A stretch of DNA of 64,000 nucleotides from Pseudanabaena mucicola str. Chao 1806 (GCF_030323025.1 NZ_CP097329.1:837001-901000); one strand, 5' to 3'; positions 1 to 8,821 are shown, numbered from the stretch's first letter. The notes: generated from the sequence alone by a model not told the origin. Program-made: numbers and translations.

Positions 1-234
1 TTCACGCAATTCGTTACATAGCTGCGCTGCTAAGGTTTTGTTGTGTGCAAGTACAAGGGTAGGCTTTTGATATTTGGCGATCGCATTAGCGACAGTCATT
101 GTTTTGCCAGTACCTGTAGCGCCAAGCAGAGTCTGATAGCGCATTCCTTTTTGCAAACCATCAAGCAGTTGAGTGATCGCTTTGGGTTGATCGGCAGTAG
201 GCTGCCAAGGGGTACGAATGTCGAACAGAGCCAT
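1..234 (-). CDS. uvrB: UvrABC excinuclease subunit B, N-terminal part (cut by window edge)
   Basis: The reverse strand reads from ATG at 234 without a stop to the window edge, giving 78 residues that begin [20 protein letters not shown]. This matches the UvrB start: the DQPKAI motif, the Walker A loop [10 protein letters not shown] and the helicase segment [13 protein letters not shown]. UvrB is the damage-verifying ATPase of nucleotide excision repair; it is loaded by UvrA and then recruits UvrC. Only the first part of helicase domain 1 is present, so the beta-hairpin and UvrC-binding region lie outside the window. No other gene lies between it and the IS66 insertion 86 bases upstream, so its promoter region may have been altered by that insertion. 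The family call is confident; promoter effects are inference. Confidence 0.95.
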   Translation of the reverse strand, partial: MALFDIRTPWQPTADQPKAITQLLDGLQKGMRYQTLLGATGTGKTMTVANAIAKYQKPTLVLAHNKTLAAQLCNELRE

Positions 235-1223
235 GAGGTTAGAAATTGAGAGAGAACGCTATCAAGATTAAATGTCTCTATCATATCAAACCTTAATTTT
301 ATCTATTTTAGTTTTATATAGTAACTACTCAGGCTAAAGATTTAATTCAAGCTAAAGATTTAATAATATTTTCCAAGAAGTAATCAAGGAAGAAGTAGGA
401 TTTGAAGAATAAAGCCAGAGCGAATCGTAATCGAGATGAAAGAGAGTCCACCAAAGCAAAGAATCAGTAGAGAAGAGATCCGAGGGATCTATCAACAAGG
501 CGAAGAAGCTGTTATTGCTTTGGTGGAAGGACTATTGCACAAGATAGAGCAACTAGAAGAGCGATTAGAAGTATTAGAAAATCAGGCAAAGAAAGATAGT
601 CAAAACAGTAGCAAACCACCATCAAGTGACGGATTTGGAAAGCGAACAAAAAGCTTGCGAGGAAAAAGTGAACGGCAAAGCGGAGGACAAATTGGGCATG
701 AAGGCAACACCTTAGAGTGGCGAGAAGAAATCGATGAAACCATCGTGCATCGGGTAGACCAGTGCGAAAGTTGCGGAGCCTCGTTAGTAGGCACAGAGAT
801 ATTAAATTGGGACTTGAGACAAGTGCATGATTTACCACCAATAGTCCTAAAAGTAACAGAACATCAAGCCGAAGTAAAATGCTGTAACCACTGCGGATTA
901 TTAAATCGCGGAAAATTTCCAGCCGATGTGAGCAACGTAGTGCAGTATGGATCAGGACTAAAGGGATTAATAGTCTATCTGATGGAGGGACAATTACTGC
1001 CAACAGAGAGGGTGCGGGAACTAATCAGCGAAATATTTGACTGCAAACTATCGGAAGGGACAATCTACAACGCAAGAGAATATTGCTATGGGCAATTAGA
1101 AACCGTAGAACAGTATCTAAAAGAGGGGATACAAGCTGCCGAAGTAGGACATTTTGACGAAACAGGGATGCGGGTCAAAGGAAAACTGATGTGGTTGCAT
1201 GTGGCAAGTACATCAGGGTTAAC

Positions 1224-2477
1224 TGAGATCTTGCACCATTCCCAAAAGCTTTAAGTAGGAATGGGTTTGAGAACAATTTTAAAACCATAACGAGCAGCAA
1301 TATCAGCATTAATTCGGATGTATCGGAGGAGTTTTAACCAAAGGACAGAAGGGAATAAAACAGAAAGTGTCAAATCAGAGGCAGCCTTCCAGTCCAAGAC
1401 AGGAGGTGGCGACCATTGAGTACTCCAGTGAGCCAAAAGATAAGCAATCAGAGATAGAATTAGCCAACGAAAAACTCCAAGTTTTGTAGACTGCCCAAAA
1501 CAATGTAAACCAAAGCGATGTTTAATGGTTTTGAAAAATCCCTCAATCGCCCAACGCTTACGACCCAACATCACCAGATAAGCACCCGAATAAGGATGAG
1601 AAGAAATCACAAAGCGTAACTCTCGTTTGCTATCAGCTCTTTTGAGCCAGAACCAAGAGATGGTAAATGTGGTACTTAGCCCTTCGAGTAAAACTTGTTG
1701 CCCCCGTTTGCCATGACGATAAAGTTGTTTGACCGAACGCCCATCTTGAAGCTTACGATTGCAGCGTATGCCCACAACAACTCGCCAAGCCTTTGCTCGG
1801 ACTGTATTTAAAAACTTGACTGTGCAAAACTCAGTATCAGCAAGAACAATTACTTTCCTGCCTTGGGTTAATCGCTTTGGCACTGTTCCCAACAATTTAC
1901 AAGCTAAGTCTGATGGACTCGCATATCCCTTGCCGCGCCACACTCTAAAACTCCATGGTATTCGCCACTCACCGTAGACTAGATAAAGTAAGACTAGATG
2001 AAGTCCTCGCTTACCGTTGAGCATCCTTACCCATGGGGCTGAGCCGTCAGCCGTCGAGGTATTTAGATGCAAAAACTTGCCGCATTTTGTCAATGTGGTC
2101 AAGTCAATCAAGATCTTCAATGGACTCCCTTTGTATGGTCGATGCTGAGCGATTTGCTCTAAGATGATCTGACGGGTTATCCGAATCACTGACCGCGTAG
2201 ACCAGTTATAGTGATTTAGAAACCGACTTAACGAACTGGCTGATTTTACTTGCGTATGTTGAGGTAAAGGATGTCCCTGCGCTTCGAGAAATAGTCCCAA
2301 TATCGCATTCAGACTGGCTTTTTGATACACACTAGGCATAAAGCTCAGAAGGCTATAAACTAACCTTTGGGCGTGCTTAACGATGCTTTCCATATCGTTA
2401 TTTAAATTAGTACTACGCCCTTTTTTTCACATCTCTCGTCTTTTTGCAACCCCTTTTTAGAATGGTGCAAGATCTCA
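1224..2477 (-). mobile_element. IS4/IS701-like insertion sequence nested in IS66
   Basis: Both ends carry TGAGATCTTGCACCATTC in inverted orientation (1224-1241 and 2460-2477). GTTAAC stands on both sides (1218-1223 and 2478-2483). Because GTTAAC is itself a palindrome, the true duplication could be GTTAAC or only TTAA, with the element then 1223-2478. Precise removal restores the IS66 reading frame. The element is about 1.25 kb with one transposase on the minus strand. Perfect ends, an intact transposase and an intact duplication suggest recent insertion. Confidence 0.9.
1251..2393 (-). CDS. IS4/IS701-like DDE transposase
   Basis: This 380-residue protein fills the nested insertion sequence. 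It has the expected catalytic blocks of an IS4-type DDE transposase: an early DLTTLTK segment (about residue 90), VLADTEF for the second Asp (about 184) and the RWAIEGFFKTIKHRFGL block, the Y/R-E-K signature with the catalytic Glu (about 290). The basic N-terminal third would bind the inverted repeats. The frame is complete with ATG at 2393, so the enzyme may be active and could mobilise related copies. IS701 is favoured if the target is read as TTAA, but the subgroup cannot be settled by eye. Confidence 0.85.
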   Translation of the reverse strand: MESIVKHAQRLVYSLLSFMPSVYQKASLNAILGLFLEAQGHPLPQHTQVKSASSLSRFLNHYNWSTRSVIRITRQIILEQIAQHRPYKGSPLKILIDLTTLTKCGKFLHLNTSTADGSAPWVRMLNGKRGLHLVLLYLVYGEWRIPWSFRVWRGKGYASPSDLACKLLGTVPKRLTQGRKVIVLADTEFCTVKFLNTVRAKAWRVVVGIRCNRKLQDGRSVKQLYRHGKRGQQVLLEGLSTTFTISWFWLKRADSKRELRFVISSHPYSGAYLVMLGRKRWAIEGFFKTIKHRFGLHCFGQSTKLGVFRWLILSLIAYLLAHWSTQWSPPPVLDWKAASDLTLSVLFPSVLWLKLLRYIRINADIAARYGFKIVLKPIPT

Positions 2478-3192
2478 GTTAACCTACTACTTTATGCATA
2501 CCAAACGGGGTCAAATAGCTATGGATGCGATGGATATTCTGCCCAACTTTGACGGTATCAGTGTCCATGATGGTTTATCTAGTTATGCCCAATATGATTG
2601 TAAACATGCTTTGTGCAATGCACATCATTTACGGGAATTGACGTTTATCGTTGAACGTTACCAACAGCCATGGGCAGAGTTGATGCTCTCGTTATTGGTT
2701 GAAATCAAAGACCAGATAGGAGTTGCCAAAACTGATGGACTCAGCGCTTTACCCTCAGAAAAATCAGCAGATTTTGAGCGACGTTATCAGGAACTAATTG
2801 ACCAAGGACTTAAAGCTAATCCGCCGCCTCCCATAGATCCAGATATCCCACCAAGGAAAGGTCGTCTTAAACAAAGTCCAGCCAAGAACTTACTCGACCG
2901 TCTTCAAAAAAATCAATCGGCTGTTTTAGCTTTTATGTATGATTTTCGTGTTCCTTTTGATAACAATCAGGCGGAACGTGATTTACGTATGATGAAACTC
3001 AAACAGAAAGTATCTGGCACTTTTCGCTCTCTTGAGGGCGCTCAAATGTTCTGTCGCATTCGTGGCTATATTTCGACTCTCAGAAAGCAAGGTGTTAATG
3101 TTCTGGAGTCTCTCAAACAAGTGTTTCTTGGAAACCATTTCTTCCCAAATCTCCAGCCTGAGTAGTTACTTTATATAAACCAAAGAAATTTA

Positions 3193-3807
3193 TTAGGTTT
3201 GAGCTAGATGTGGTGCAATCAATGACTCTAACTTAGAACGCAAAATATTGAGAGCAATGGCTCGATGACTAATTTTTGCCTTGACTGGAGGCTCGATTTC
3301 GCCAAAGGTTTGATGTAGTTCGGGGACTAGGAAGACAGGATCATAACCAAATCCCTTATTTCCCCTTGGAGCATCAGCAATTAATCCTTTGCAAATACCA
3401 ACCGCATCAGCAGCGATCGCTCCATCTGGTGAAGCGATCGCAATCGCACAGACAAATTGAGCTTCACGATTAGAGTGGTGAGTGAGTTCTTGTAAAACCC
3501 GATCAATTCGTGCTTGATCTGTCTCTGCATATCTCGCCGACAATACACCTGGAGCACAGTTGAGTGCGATTACCTCTAGCCCTGAATCATCCGCTAAAGC
3601 CCATTCCTGAGTAGCGATCGCCACCTGTGATGCCTTGAGATGAGCGTTCTCAATAAATGTTGTGCCTGTTTCTTCTACTTCAATACTGTCAGGCTTAGCG
3701 ATGAGAGTCACACCCAAGTCCGCTAAATAAGCACGAAATTCTTTTATTTTACCAGCATTTCCACTGGCAATCACTAATTTTTGTAGTTGATTTGATATCT
3801 CAGACAT
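3193..3807 (-). CDS. rdgB: XTP/dITP (non-canonical purine NTP) pyrophosphatase
   Basis: This 204-residue Ham1/RdgB family enzyme hydrolyses ITP, dITP and XTP to the monophosphate and pyrophosphate, which keeps deaminated purines out of DNA and RNA. Family landmarks are the N-terminal ASGNAGKIKEF, the ETGTTFIENAHLKA segment that binds metal and phosphate, LADDSGLEV, and GFGYDPVF followed by SHRA near the C-terminus. The length is normal. It is a cytosolic house-cleaning enzyme. The gene is transcribed toward the IS66 element, and its stop is only 16 bases from the right-hand target duplication, so the insertion landed just past its 3' end. Confidence 0.95.
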   Translation of the reverse strand: MSEISNQLQKLVIASGNAGKIKEFRAYLADLGVTLIAKPDSIEVEETGTTFIENAHLKASQVAIATQEWALADDSGLEVIALNCAPGVLSARYAETDQARIDRVLQELTHHSNREAQFVCAIAIASPDGAIAADAVGICKGLIADAPRGNKGFGYDPVFLVPELHQTFGEIEPPVKAKISHRAIALNILRSKLESLIAPHLAQT

Positions 3808-4265
3808 TGTTAAACCATTGTTTTCTGTAAATCTTATAACATCAATTGAGTAGCTCAGCTTAATTTAAACTCGGAAGCTTGATTTGCCTAATACATAGGC
3901 AGATCAAGCTTCTAGGCTTACGCATTTAGATATGGGGCTACATCTAACTCAAACCTAACAAGTTCGTTTGGCTTTGGATATGCTTGTCTAAGTGAAGTCG
4001 AAACCTCTCTCATAATGGAATGAAGTGTTTTGATTAGGACTTCATGTCGATGGATGATTAACCGAGTTAGTGATTGCAGGCAAAGTCAAGTAGTCCAAAA
4101 AAGAAAAGAAAGAAAAAAATAATACTAAGACTTACGCAAAATCACCAAGAGCTCAAGTTCTTGGCTCAAAGCTAAAGTCAGCTAAAGTGGACTCAAGAAC
4201 GTCTGTAATCAGCTTGCTCACCATACAACAGCATAACTTAATGCTCTATTCTATGCTATCTAGAC
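3808..4265. other. Intergenic stretch with palindromes, no gene seen
   Basis: About 460 bases without a convincing reading frame. A 39-base inverted repeat at 3874-3912 has arms GAAGCTTGAT and ATCAAGCTTC, with an inner GCCTA/TAGGC stem. A single end of the ACTTACGCAAAA repeat family, seen elsewhere in this window, lies at 4130-4141. An A-rich run lies at 4096-4122. The rest shows nothing recognisable. Confidence 0.6.
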
Positions 4266-5174
4266 CTATCTCCGTCTGGGACGACGAGCTGATCGCCTAA
4301 TTGGTGGTTCATCTTCATAAGGCTTTTCGTAAGTATTGCCGTAGGACTTAGGGCGATCGCCAAAATCATCACGATAGTCATCCTTGTCCCAATCATCAAA
4401 ACCATCAACATCTCCTTTATAGACATTTTTTGGGGGATCTAAAGGCTCTACATAGGGATCGGCATAATTGTCTTGGTAAGAATTTTGATAAGCCCGATCA
4501 AAGTCACTATCTCGATCAAAATTAAAGTCTTGGGGTGGGCGTGATTTGGTGCGGGGTCGGCGCTTGGGTTTGGTAGGTTTGGGACGAGGAGCACCGTATA
4601 CATCTTCATCAAAGTCTCGCTCTTGGCGACTTTGATAGAGCTTAGTTGCTTGTTCACCCGCTTGGTTAAAGAGTTTGCCTAACTTTTCATCGATCGCAAA
4701 ACCTTTGCGGGTTTGAATGGAAATCGTGCCACTGATGCGATCATGGAAGGCTTGGCGCTTTTCGCTATCAACGATCGCAAAGGCAGCATCAGCGACAAAG
4801 GGAATCCATGCGAAGACAATGAGGGTCGAGGTGATTGTTTTGATCAGAAAAATGGCACAAACAAAGACAAATATCTCACGCTTCATAAATGCGCCAAGTC
4901 CAGCAGTTTTGCCATATTCTGCGTCAATCACGCGAATACTGATCAACCATCTACCAAAGCTCTGTCCCTGTGCACGTGCAGCGATAAATACGCGAAAGAC
5001 AAACCATGTCGAGATAAATATAAATAGATGCAGAGGGTTAGCAGGATCAATCGATAATATTGAGACGGTTAATTCGGAAATAAACCAACAACTTAAAAAG
5101 TCTACGATGAGCGCTCCGAGGCGTTGATTGACCGTAGCAAGGGGATAGCGGCTGTAGGCTGGCTCGAAGTCCAT
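4266..5174 (-). CDS. RDD-family membrane protein with charged C-terminal tail
   Basis: 302 residues. The first 160 form an RDD domain: RLGALIVDFLSCWFIS (first membrane segment), a second hydrophobic stretch around LHLFIFISTWFVF, the FGRWLISIRVID block, a third segment near residues 100-130, and DRISGT. The remaining 140 residues are a low-complexity hydrophilic tail rich in Arg/Lys/Pro, then Asp/Tyr, ending in a basic patch; it is probably disordered and cytoplasmic. RDD proteins are integral membrane proteins of mostly unknown role; some are linked to ion transport or proteolysis. The gene is divergent from the DUF29 gene, so their promoters share about 100 bases. The family call is firm; function is unknown. 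Confidence 0.85.
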   Translation of the reverse strand: MDFEPAYSRYPLATVNQRLGALIVDFLSCWFISELTVSILSIDPANPLHLFIFISTWFVFRVFIAARAQGQSFGRWLISIRVIDAEYGKTAGLGAFMKREIFVFVCAIFLIKTITSTLIVFAWIPFVADAAFAIVDSEKRQAFHDRISGTISIQTRKGFAIDEKLGKLFNQAGEQATKLYQSRQERDFDEDVYGAPRPKPTKPKRRPRTKSRPPQDFNFDRDSDFDRAYQNSYQDNYADPYVEPLDPPKNVYKGDVDGFDDWDKDDYRDDFGDRPKSYGNTYEKPYEDEPPIRRSARRPRRR

Positions 5175-5273
5175 TGTGATTGCTTGATGATTAAGGCACA
5201 GGCTTATATTCTATACTGCCAAGTATGAGCGCAAATCAAGCGATCGCGCCTATATATCAGGAGCAAAACCAAA

Positions 5274-5744
5274 ATGACACAGGTGATAACTCATAAATCC
5301 CTAGACACATCTCTATACGAGGCAGACTTTTTGCTATGGACTGAGGCAACTGTAGCCAAACTCAAAGCAAGGGATTTTGATCATATAGACTTGGAAAACT
5401 TGATAGAGGAGATTGAGAGTTTGGGACGTTCTGAAAAAAAGGAGGTTAGAAATCGGCTCAAAACTTTGCTTGAACATCTAATCAAGCGGATCTATGTCGA
5501 TATGCCTCAAGAATTTAATGGATGGGAACGCACGATTAGAGAGCAACGTGCTGAAATTAGAATCGAACTCAAGGATATGCCAAGCCTCAAGAGGTTTTGG
5601 GATGAGTTATTTGATGTGGCTTGGGGACTTGCCTTGCTCAAAGTAAAAGATGAGTATGCGCCAAAAGGATATCACATTCCTGATCAATGGCAGTTTAACC
5701 GTGATATTGAGACAATGCTAAGCATGAAATTTTGGGATGAGTAA
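5274..5744 (+). CDS. DUF29 family protein
   Basis: This 156-residue protein matches the DUF29 family, which is expanded in cyanobacteria. Visible landmarks are the N-terminal YEADFLLWTEATVAKLK, the central LENLIEEIESLGRSEKKEV and LLEHLIKRIY, a helical C-terminus and GYHIP near the end. DUF29 proteins are small soluble helical proteins with no settled function, though their genes often occur near mobile or toxin-antitoxin genes. A purine-rich AGGAGC lies about 11 bases upstream of the ATG. The last eight bases overlap the start of coaX, suggesting translational coupling and a shared transcript. Confidence 0.88.
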   Translation: MTQVITHKSLDTSLYEADFLLWTEATVAKLKARDFDHIDLENLIEEIESLGRSEKKEVRNRLKTLLEHLIKRIYVDMPQEFNGWERTIREQRAEIRIELKDMPSLKRFWDELFDVAWGLALLKVKDEYAPKGYHIPDQWQFNRDIETMLSMKFWDE

Positions 5745-6441
5745 TTTGGCTAATTACTTAGCGATCGCCATTGGCAATACCAGAATTAAGGCAGTGATTT
5801 TTGGTAGCGATCGCCAAATTCTTGAGGAATATGCCTTTACCCATGACCAATTACCAATCTTAGAAGCGCAGCTTGCAGGTCGAGATTTTGCTCATATTGC
5901 GATCGCTTCTGTAGTTCCTGAATTGATTACCAATTGGCATCATCTACCACAAACGCAAATTATTAAAACTTGTGATGTACCTCTGCGAGGTCTGTACGCA
6001 ACGATGGGATGCGATCGCGCTTTGGCAGCATATGGTGCAGGGGAAATCTATGGCTATCCAGTTTTAGTGATTGACGCGGGGACAGCGATTGATTTAACAG
6101 GAATTAATGATCAAAAAACTTTAGTTGGTGGGGCAATTGTGGCGGGGTTGCGATCGCAGTTTTTAAGTTTGTACCAAAATACATCAGCTTTGCCCGATCT
6201 CCATGTTCCCACAGCCTTGCCAAATCGTTGGGGCATAGATACTAATAGCTCAATTCAAGCAGGAATTTCCCAAATACTATTAACAGGTTTACAGGCTTAC
6301 ATAAATGATTGGCGATCGCAATTTCCTGACAGCAAGGTGATAATTACTGGAGGCGATGGAGAATATTTAGTGAATTGGGGGCTACAAGTAGATATAATTG
6401 ACAAGAATCTAATTTTTTGGGGGATTTGGGAACTGTCATGA
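5737..6441 (+). CDS. coaX: Type III pantothenate kinase
   Basis: This 234-residue CoaX-type enzyme phosphorylates pantothenate with ATP, the first step of coenzyme A synthesis. It belongs to the ASKHA fold: an N-terminal phosphate loop AIGNTRIKA, the pantothenate-site block GADRA-like GCDRALAAYGA, the metal and ATP block VLVIDAGTAIDLT, GGAIVAGLRSQ and a C-terminal ITGGDG. The usual first-loop Asp is replaced by Ala (AIAIGNT); the N-terminal motif varies in cyanobacterial members, but this deserves an alignment. It overlaps DUF29 by eight bases and the ParA fusion gene by four (ATGA). A metabolic gene is thus translationally linked to the accessory cluster that follows. Confidence 0.9.
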   Translation: MSNLANYLAIAIGNTRIKAVIFGSDRQILEEYAFTHDQLPILEAQLAGRDFAHIAIASVVPELITNWHHLPQTQIIKTCDVPLRGLYATMGCDRALAAYGAGEIYGYPVLVIDAGTAIDLTGINDQKTLVGGAIVAGLRSQFLSLYQNTSALPDLHVPTALPNRWGIDTNSSIQAGISQILLTGLQAYINDWRSQFPDSKVIITGGDGEYLVNWGLQVDIIDKNLIFWGIWELS

Positions 6442-7877
6442 GTTTCGATCCAAAGCTTTGTCGCAATGAGAGCGAGGTTGAAAGTAAATTAATTGTCCAG
6501 TATCTTTTGCCTACACTTGGCTATGACGCGAGTAAATGGCATCAGGAAGTTGCTTTAGGGAGCATTCGCTTAGACTTTTTAGCCCTGACTTCTCAGGTAT
6601 TTCCGAGCATTAATGACTCTGCACCTAAGGTTTGTGTGGTGATGGAGGCGAAACATCCGAAGCAAAATCTTAATTCCCATGTGCGGCGATTGAGTCATTA
6701 TTTAACTCGCTTACAGGTTGTCTATGGGGTACTAACCAATGGCAAGGATTTTCGTATTTATGAGCTTGTGGGTGATCAGATTAACTTAATTTTCCAATGT
6801 CAAGGCATCGAAATCACTGACAAAATCAGAAAAATTAAGGATATTATTGGGAGAGATAAATTAGCTGGGTTAAAAAATAACAAACCTGTTGATTTTTTTA
6901 ATTTGCTTGATTTACCCAAAAAGACCGATCAACCACCTGAGCAGTTAATTGCCAATCTTTCCGCATCTCAAAAACTTTTTGCTACTAAAATTTCAAAACC
7001 TAAAATCATGAAAACGATCGCAATCTATCACAATAAAGGCGGTGTTGGTAAAACTACGACTACGATTAATCTTGCTGCTGCCATTAGCCGCAAGGGTTTG
7101 AAGGTTCTCATCATTGACCTCGACAGTCAGGCGAATACAACCTATGCCGCAGGGTTAATGAAGTTTGAGACTGAAGAAGAAGATACGCTCAAAGATAGCA
7201 ATATTTACAATGTCGTCTTCTATCCCAAATCTAACTACATTCCTGAAGTTGCCCTCAAAAGCACATTTACTTATCCCCCAGTGGATGTCATTCCTGCCCA
7301 CCTCAATTTGATTTGGCAAGAGCAAAGATTAGTTGATAAAGATAGTTCCAAAACGCATTTGATCAAGAAATTGGAACTGGTAAAAGATGAGTATGATGTG
7401 GTGCTGATCGATACGCCACCATCTCTGAATCTCTACGCCAAAATTGCACTGATAGCCTGTGATTATTTAATCATCCCCTCTGACCTCAAACCTTTTGCTA
7501 ATGAAGGTTTACGCAATGTCAAAAACTTTATTGAAGAAATTGATGAGTTTCGGACTTTTATCAATAAACCTGCGATCGAGGTTTTAGGTGTATTACCTTC
7601 CAAAATCTTGACCATTCCCTCCTACATCAAAGCAACTTTGCCTAAGCAAGAAAAAGTTGTCGAAGATCGCTATGGATTTCCTGTGTTGGAAACTAGAATC
7701 TTCCAACGTGAAGACTTATCAAGGGCAATTGATAATTTTATATTTGAAGGTGATCGTCAAATTCCTGACCCTAAGTCTATTTTTGACTTTAAACCAGATT
7801 CCATATCTGCTGCTGAGTTTGAGGAATTAGCCAATGAAGTTCTTGAGAAAGTAGGATTATTAGGATTAAGTGCATGA
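6438..7877 (+). CDS. ParA-type ATPase fused to an N-terminal HsdR-like nuclease domain
   Basis: I start this 479-residue protein at ATG 6438, which overlaps the coaX stop as ATGA; an in-frame TTG at 6417 is less likely. Residues 1-160 resemble the N-terminal nuclease domain of type I restriction subunit R: ESKLIVQYLLPTLGY, D46 in IRLDF, E70-A71-K72 in VVMEAKHP, then SHYLTRLQVVYGVLTNG, the order of a PD-(D/E)xK core. After a linker, residues 191-470 are a ParA/MinD ATPase with the deviant Walker A KGGVGKTT (200-207), VLIIDLDSQAN and Walker B VVLIDTPPSL. The Met at residue 191 (7008) stands exactly where a plain ParA would begin. ParA ATPases move or position DNA cargo; the nuclease domain suggests DNA recognition or cleavage. 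Both sets of catalytic residues look intact. Confidence 0.85.
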   Translation: MSFDPKLCRNESEVESKLIVQYLLPTLGYDASKWHQEVALGSIRLDFLALTSQVFPSINDSAPKVCVVMEAKHPKQNLNSHVRRLSHYLTRLQVVYGVLTNGKDFRIYELVGDQINLIFQCQGIEITDKIRKIKDIIGRDKLAGLKNNKPVDFFNLLDLPKKTDQPPEQLIANLSASQKLFATKISKPKIMKTIAIYHNKGGVGKTTTTINLAAAISRKGLKVLIIDLDSQANTTYAAGLMKFETEEEDTLKDSNIYNVVFYPKSNYIPEVALKSTFTYPPVDVIPAHLNLIWQEQRLVDKDSSKTHLIKKLELVKDEYDVVLIDTPPSLNLYAKIALIACDYLIIPSDLKPFANEGLRNVKNFIEEIDEFRTFINKPAIEVLGVLPSKILTIPSYIKATLPKQEKVVEDRYGFPVLETRIFQREDLSRAIDNFIFEGDRQIPDPKSIFDFKPDSISAAEFEELANEVLEKVGLLGLSA

Positions 7878-8809
7878 GTCTATTAACTTCTTCTATCGAT
7901 CTAGATACAATCACGCCGCCAGCAATATCTAATTCTCAATTTTCAGCCCATCAAGTTGAGAACCTTGCTAATTTATTTTTAAAAGCGGGTGATACCGTCA
8001 GCCCCATTCTTGTACGCAAAATTTCACCGATCGCCTTTGAAGTTTTAGAAGGTCATTTTGAATATTACGCAGCGATTAAAGCTCAGGAAATTGATGAGCA
8101 ATTCACTGCAATTCGAGCCTATGTTGTACCACCTGATTTAGAATCAACAATTCTTGAACAGTATCAATTTTTGCGATCAACTTCTACAAATCATCCTACT
8201 CCTCCACAAGTGACTAATACCAACTCTCTGGATTTAGCCAATATCGAAGAGGCGATCGCTAATCGATTGGAACAAAAACTAACTGCGGCGATCGAGAAAA
8301 CCATTGAAGATCAAATCAGTGCTAGTCTGCAAGTAATTGTGGGGCAAGTTACGAAACAACTAGATGCTCATTTAACCGACTTGCGTCAATCTTTATCCCT
8401 CGTCCCTATTAATCAAGTAATTGAAGTTAAAACTCAACCTAATCAATCAATACCTGCGGCAGTACCTGAAAAAACTACTAAAACCATAAAAACTCAAACC
8501 ACTTCCAAAGCTACACCTAAAGCTACCAAGTCTAAGACTGAGCGTGTCAAAACTACGGCTAAAGATAAAAATATTGACAATAATGATCCCAAGATATTGC
8601 AGGTACTTAATGACTTGAATAACCTTAGTTTTGCTGAATTACAACGTAAACTTTCTCAGTCGGCAAAAACTAATATTAAATTTGCTCGCCCAATTGATGA
8701 ACTAAGATTAAAACAACCAAATCAAAAACTTTTGTCGATTCAAGATCTGATTATCAATGTTCAGGGACTTGCTGAAAAGACTATGCAGAAAATTATTGAT
8801 GCATGGTAG
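7874..8809 (+). CDS. ParB-like protein with C-terminal helix-hairpin-helix
   Basis: 311 residues, overlapping the ParA fusion by four bases (ATGA). Residues 20-115 resemble the N-terminal domain of ParB/Srx proteins: a helix VENLANLFLKAGDTVSPILVRK followed by FEVLEGHFEYYAAIKA, in the place of the ParB box GERRYRAA. The typical ParB central HTH is not evident. Residues 125-180 form amphipathic helices (ANRLEQKLTAAIEKTIEDQ), then a Thr/Lys-rich linker. The last 60 residues contain LLSIQDLIINVQGLAEKTM, which looks like a helix-hairpin-helix DNA-binding motif. Position and coupling suggest it is the partner of the ParA ATPase. The ParB relation is moderate confidence; the role is inference. Confidence 0.65.
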   Translation: MSLLTSSIDLDTITPPAISNSQFSAHQVENLANLFLKAGDTVSPILVRKISPIAFEVLEGHFEYYAAIKAQEIDEQFTAIRAYVVPPDLESTILEQYQFLRSTSTNHPTPPQVTNTNSLDLANIEEAIANRLEQKLTAAIEKTIEDQISASLQVIVGQVTKQLDAHLTDLRQSLSLVPINQVIEVKTQPNQSIPAAVPEKTTKTIKTQTTSKATPKATKSKTERVKTTAKDKNIDNNDPKILQVLNDLNNLSFAELQRKLSQSAKTNIKFARPIDELRLKQPNQKLLSIQDLIINVQGLAEKTMQKIIDAW

Positions 8810-8821
8810 TTAATAGTTAGG

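Larger units (their letters stand above)
436..3165 (+). pseudogene. IS66 transposase (TnpC) gene split by an IS insertion
   Basis: The N-terminal part (436 to about 1223) has a coiled-coil start, the linker NSSKPPSSDG typical of IS66, a zinc-finger region with CESCG and CNHCG, and the first catalytic block HFDETG. The C-terminal part (2484-3165) has the second block DGLSSY, then CNAHHLREL, and the last catalytic block NNQAERDLRMMK. Removing the inserted element together with one GTTAAC copy joins them in frame as SGLTYYFMHTKRGQ, giving about 489 residues, a normal IS66 length. The stop lies inside the right inverted repeat. As it stands the gene is inactive. The remnant at 436-1254 reads a few codons into the inner IS before stopping. 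Confidence 0.93.
321..3169 (+). mobile_element. IS66-family insertion sequence, interrupted by another IS
   Basis: The ends are inverted repeats GTAACTACTCAGGCT at 321-335 and its complement at 3155-3169. They are flanked by a perfect 8-bp direct repeat TTTATATA at 313-320 and 3170-3177. An 8-bp duplication and ends starting GTAA are typical of IS66. Without the inner IS and one copy of its target duplication the element would be about 1.59 kb with a single transposase gene, like the IS66 subgroup that lacks tnpA and tnpB. The flanking duplication is intact, so this insertion has not been rearranged at its edges. It lies between uvrB and rdgB. Confidence 0.92.

Noticed and set aside
512-1003. 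163-residue minus-strand frame over the IS66 gene
   Set aside because: Hydrophobic, repetitive antisense shadow of the IS66 transposase without ribosome site or family signature.
436-3165. IS66 halves as two independent transposase genes
   Set aside because: Removal of the inner IS with one target copy joins them exactly in frame, so they are one interrupted gene.
6417-6437. TTG 6417 as start of the ParA fusion
   Set aside because: ATG 6438 gives the same frame with a neat ATGA overlap to coaX, as in the next gene pair.
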